From CAZSWR01 sp964610885 (GTDB lineage: Bacteria > Bacteroidota > Ignavibacteria > Kapaibacteriales > UBA2268), in contig CAZSWR010000063.1 in assembly GCA_964610885.1 (NCBI GenBank), positions 1 through 22,932 of the forward strand: a stretch of DNA of 22,932 nucleotides. Direction: 5' to 3'. The notes beneath the pieces are model-generated. The model did not search any database. It saw only the letters and a program-made list of their open reading frames with translations, and had not been told where the DNA came from. Positions within the stretch are counted from its first letter, which is position 1. Each line of letters opens with the position of its first letter. Positions 20,028-22,932 of the stretch are shown piece after piece. The translations under genes and the position numbers were made by a program.

Positions 20028-22556
20028 CTATCTGCCGGCGAAGACCTTGAGCAGGGCGTCGAGTGCGTCCACAGCTTTGGTCAGTACTGCTTCGTCCTTG
20101 ATCGGTATGTTCAAACTCATTTCTCCTGTGTCTTTGTCTTTTCGGACCAATGATTCGACAAGCGCCTTGCCGCTGCCCGGATTTGCAAGCGTCTTGCTGA
20201 GCTTTTGCAGGAAATCAATTCCCGAAACGAAAAGCCCCGGCATGGGATCTTCGGGTAGTGTGGTGGCGGGTTCGGATTCGGCCGCTTGGCTCTCTGGTGC
20301 GCTTTCGGCGGCGATTGGTTGGTTATCGGCCTCCGCCGGGGTGGGAGCTTCCTGGCTCTCAGTCGTTTCCGCTTGGCCATAGACCTCGATCTCTGTGGGT
20401 TCTTCTTCGTCGCTTGTGCCCGGGGCGAATGGCGCATCGGTCAGCGTCCCGACCGTTTCCATGAGCCGTTTGAACTTATTATTGTCGGCGAATACTTGGT
20501 CGTCTCCATTGTCCAAGACACCGGCAAAAACGGATTTCTTGAATTTGATCAAAGAGAGCATTCGCTCCTCGATGCTGTCTTTCGTTACAAAATTCAGGAC
20601 GTTGACGTGTTTGTTCTGGCCCAAGCGGTGCACTCGGGCGATGCGCTGCTCCAGCACTGCAGGATTCCACGGTATATCCATATTAATCAGATTGTTAGCC
20701 GCTTGGAGGTTCAGCCCGACTCCTCCGGCGTCTGTCGAGAGGAAAACGCGGCTTTCCGGCTTGGATGCAAAATTTTGCAATAGAACTTTCCGCTTCGCGC
20801 TCGGCACTCCGCCGTGCAGGTATTCGTAGCCGCAGCCGATTTTGTCAAGCTCGGAAGCGATAATGCGTGTCATTCGTTCCCATTGGCTGAAGACGACAAC
20901 TTTTTCGTTGCCCGATTCGAGAATCTCGCCCAAGACGTTCATTAATTCTTCGATTTTTGTATCGTGGCGGCTGCTTTGGTCGAGTATGTATGTGCTGTCG
21001 CAAACCATCCTCATGCAATTAAGCGATAGTATCAGCCTTTCGCGATCCTTTTCGGAAAGGAATTTGTTCCTCTTCCATTTGTTGTGCAAGCGCGCCACTT
21101 GTTCGGAGAAGTCCTGGTGAATCGACATTTGCTGGCTCGTGGCCGGGACGAAGAAGTTTTGGTCGATTCGCTCGGGCAGTTGCGTCAGCACGTCTGCTTT
21201 CTTCCTTCGGACCAAAATGTCGCCGAGAGTGGCGGTGATCTTGTTCAGGTCTTTGTATCCGATCACTCTCGTTGTGTCGTCGGTGATTTGGTGTTCGGCC
21301 AGGAAGCGGAACAGTGCGCCGAGCTTGTATCTGTCGATAAATTCGACAATCGAGTGCAATTCCTCGAGCCGATTCTCGAGCGGAGTGCCTGTGAGGACGA
21401 TTGCAAATTCGGATTGGATTTGCTTGACGGCCTGGGCGGTTTTTGTCTTCCAATTCTTTATGCGTTGGGCTTCGTCGAGTATGACCACGTCCGGTGCGAA
21501 TTTTTCGATGGAATTGATGTCTCTTTGGACGGAATTGTAGCTGGTGATTTTGAAGAACGAAGCGGATTCGTATTGCTTGCTGCGCTTCAGGTAGCCGCCC
21601 TCGACCACATCGGCGCCGCGCTGAGTGAAGCGTTCGATTTCGCTTTTCCATTGGTATTTGAGGGACGTCGGGCACACGATAAGCACCCTTTCGGCTCCGA
21701 ATTCCCGCGCCAATATTTCGACTGTTGCGAGCGCTTGGACAGTTTTCCCCAGGCCCATTTCGTCTGCAATCAGGCAGCGCCCGGCCATTGCCGCCCTGAT
21801 CACGCCTTCCTTTTGGTAAGGATAGAGTTTGGCATTGATCAAACCGTCGAGCGCTGGGTCGAGCGCGCCCAATGGATATTTCTTCTGGAGTTGCTTGCGC
21901 CGTTTGCCCGCCGTGCGCACGTCGATGATATAATCCATCGCGTCCTGGTAAGTGCGGAAATCGGGATCGAGCGCGACGATTTTTTCCAAGAAATTTTCGA
22001 TTCTTCCGAAGGCCGAATCCTTCAGGAAGCCGTTTTTGAGGAAATACTTCGATGACAGTTCGGCAATTTCGTCGTGGTTCCGCTCGCCGATGCGCAAGTA
22101 AACTTTCCTTTCGGCTCCGTAGCGCAGGCTGAGCGAAGAGTAGTATTGGACGTTGCCCTTGCGGAGCAGCCGCAAGCGCTTGGGGCTTTCTTCGATCTCT
22201 TTGAATACGTACTCGATGTGTTTGCAGGTGCCGAGCAGGTTGATTTTGAAATCTGGGCACGAGCAGAAGTTAAGCCCGGCATGCTCGGACCTGATGGCCA
22301 CTTTGTAGGTTTTGCCGGATTCGGGATTGTACACCAAGTAATCGGAGAAAACAGGGCTGTCGCCTAAGTTTTCAACTTTGAAATTCTGCGACTGGACGTA
22401 TTGGCGGCGAAGTGCGGCCTGCCATTCGTCGAGCGTCATATTGTCCGGTTTGTGATGATATGGGATTTTCTTTTCGGCCTTTTCGGTTTTTGCGGCTTGT
22501 TTCTTTTTTTTCGGATCCTTACCGAATTTTTTGTCGAGTTTGTAGAGCATAACCAT
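20028..22556 (-). CDS. SWIM-domain SNF2/Rad54-type helicase
   Basis: An 842-residue DNA translocase. After a lysine-rich start, residues 96-113 form a SWIM zinc finger: Cys98-x-Cys100 and Cys111-x-His113. The SNF2 ATPase has Walker A Lys271 in DEMGLGKT (265-272), the DEAQ box (361-364), TGTPLENR, and the second lobe with FSTDAGG-like SDAGGVGLNLQ and motif VI QRIARVHRLGQ (637-647). All motors look intact. Such proteins move along DNA and remodel bound proteins or RNA polymerase (HepA/RapA-like role possible). The C-terminal tail (about 700-775) is a Pro/Ala/Glu-rich disordered linker before a final helical piece. ATG at 22556 or 22550 (MLYKLD) are both possible, with no clear ribosome-binding site. 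Codon use is GC-richer than the three genes downstream. Confidence 0.93.
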   Translation of the reverse strand: MVMLYKLDKKFGKDPKKKKQAAKTEKAEKKIPYHHKPDNMTLDEWQAALRRQYVQSQNFKVENLGDSPVFSDYLVYNPESGKTYKVAIRSEHAGLNFCSCPDFKINLLGTCKHIEYVFKEIEESPKRLRLLRKGNVQYYSSLSLRYGAERKVYLRIGERNHDEIAELSSKYFLKNGFLKDSAFGRIENFLEKIVALDPDFRTYQDAMDYIIDVRTAGKRRKQLQKKYPLGALDPALDGLINAKLYPYQKEGVIRAAMAGRCLIADEMGLGKTVQALATVEILAREFGAERVLIVCPTSLKYQWKSEIERFTQRGADVVEGGYLKRSKQYESASFFKITSYNSVQRDINSIEKFAPDVVILDEAQRIKNWKTKTAQAVKQIQSEFAIVLTGTPLENRLEELHSIVEFIDRYKLGALFRFLAEHQITDDTTRVIGYKDLNKITATLGDILVRRKKADVLTQLPERIDQNFFVPATSQQMSIHQDFSEQVARLHNKWKRNKFLSEKDRERLILSLNCMRMVCDSTYILDQSSRHDTKIEELMNVLGEILESGNEKVVVFSQWERMTRIIASELDKIGCGYEYLHGGVPSAKRKVLLQNFASKPESRVFLSTDAGGVGLNLQAANNLINMDIPWNPAVLEQRIARVHRLGQNKHVNVLNFVTKDSIEERMLSLIKFKKSVFAGVLDNGDDQVFADNNKFKRLMETVGTLTDAPFAPGTSDEEEPTEIEVYGQAETTESQEAPTPAEADNQPIAAESAPESQAAESEPATTLPEDPMPGLFVSGIDFLQKLSKTLANPGSGKALVESLVRKDKDTGEMSLNIPIKDEAVLTKAVDALDALLKVFAGR

Positions 22557-22932
22557 ATTATTATTCGCAGTATTTCAACAATTCACAAATTTAGCAAACA
22601 GCGACAATACATGAAACTAATAGATTTGCACATTTTAATAATTTCCGGGTGGGCGCGGCATGGCGCTCCCCCAAAGCAATAATTAACATCCAGATATCCT
22701 TGGTCGCAGTTTTTATTGTGGAGGAAAGTTATTGATCAAAGAAGTGATAACCGCCTGGCGGGAACGATAAAAGTGATATAATTCAATCCCTATTTACTTG
22801 CATTTGCGATTCATCACCGGAAAAGTAATCATTCAATCGACAACACATAATATCGAAGAACCACAAGATATTTGTTCACACACTTGTCCAAAAAGATTTA
22901 ATTTGAAAAATTCAAAAAAAATGGCTATTATC
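22557..22932. other. Non-coding region upstream of the helicase
   Basis: AT-rich, apart from one GC-rich hairpin. It should contain the helicase promoter (leftward), which I cannot place. A short plus-strand reading frame at 22732-22770 (TTG start, 12 codons) has a strong GGAGGA site six bases upstream. The final 12 bases (ATGGCTATTATC, 22921-22932) might begin a rightward gene, but the evidence is a bare start codon. Confidence 0.4.
22647..22672. repeat. GC-rich hairpin
   Basis: GGGTGGGCGC (22647-22656) pairs with GCGCTCCCCC (22663-22672) around the loop GGCATG: eight Watson-Crick pairs, one G-T wobble and one mismatch. It stands out in AT-rich surroundings. No T-run follows on either strand. 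Confidence 0.5.

Overview
The window looks like part of a chromosome from the FCB group (Bacteroidota, Chlorobiota, Ignavibacteriota or Kapabacteria-like). The basis is indirect: a ClpC ATPase standing alone without ctsR/mcsAB, a UMF1-type transporter coupled to a large secreted S41-fold protein, giant PAS/GAF hybrid kinases, small AT-rich lipoproteins, and only weak to moderate Shine-Dalgarno signals. I cannot fix the genus. No rRNA, tRNA, CRISPR array or intact transposase is visible.

Layout. 1-324: a hairpin-rich repeat abutting the 3' end of a transporter gene. 313-4352 (minus): a two-gene operon of a secreted S41-fold protein followed by a UMF1-type MFS transporter, joined by a TAATG stop/start overlap. 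4830-14092 (plus): two large hybrid histidine kinases, one membrane-bound with multiple PAS and GAF domains, one soluble with a PocR domain and five PAS domains. Both end in a receiver domain, so they look like phosphorelay inputs whose output partner lies elsewhere. 14090-14535: an inverted-repeat element and a terminator hairpin between convergent genes. 14536-17136 (minus): clpC. 17137-18026: an 890-base non-coding stretch holding a perfect 16-bp-arm hairpin, a DnaA-box match and another copy of the hairpin-rich repeat. 18027-19933 (minus): three AT-rich genes for small exported proteins or lipoproteins, with an anomalous GC-rich patch between two of them. 20028-22556 (minus): a SWIM-SNF2 helicase. 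22557-22932: non-coding, with a GC-rich hairpin.

The most unusual signal is not a gene. A 25-bp motif (GGYYCTATAWCG, then YTTTGTGTGGGTA) occurs four times, at 298-322, 14099-14123, 14417-14441 and 17942-17966, plus a half copy at 17643-17654. The copies pair as terminal inverted repeats of elements about 330-360 bp long that have no coding capacity. Two of these elements share an interior of small hairpins with 3-4 nt loops. The third has the same ends but a different interior made of two mutually inverted C-rich/G-rich hairpins. All four full motif copies lie at or just after the stop codon of a gene, and in one case the motif itself supplies the stop. This looks like a miniature mobile-element family, or a structured 3'-end element, targeting gene ends.
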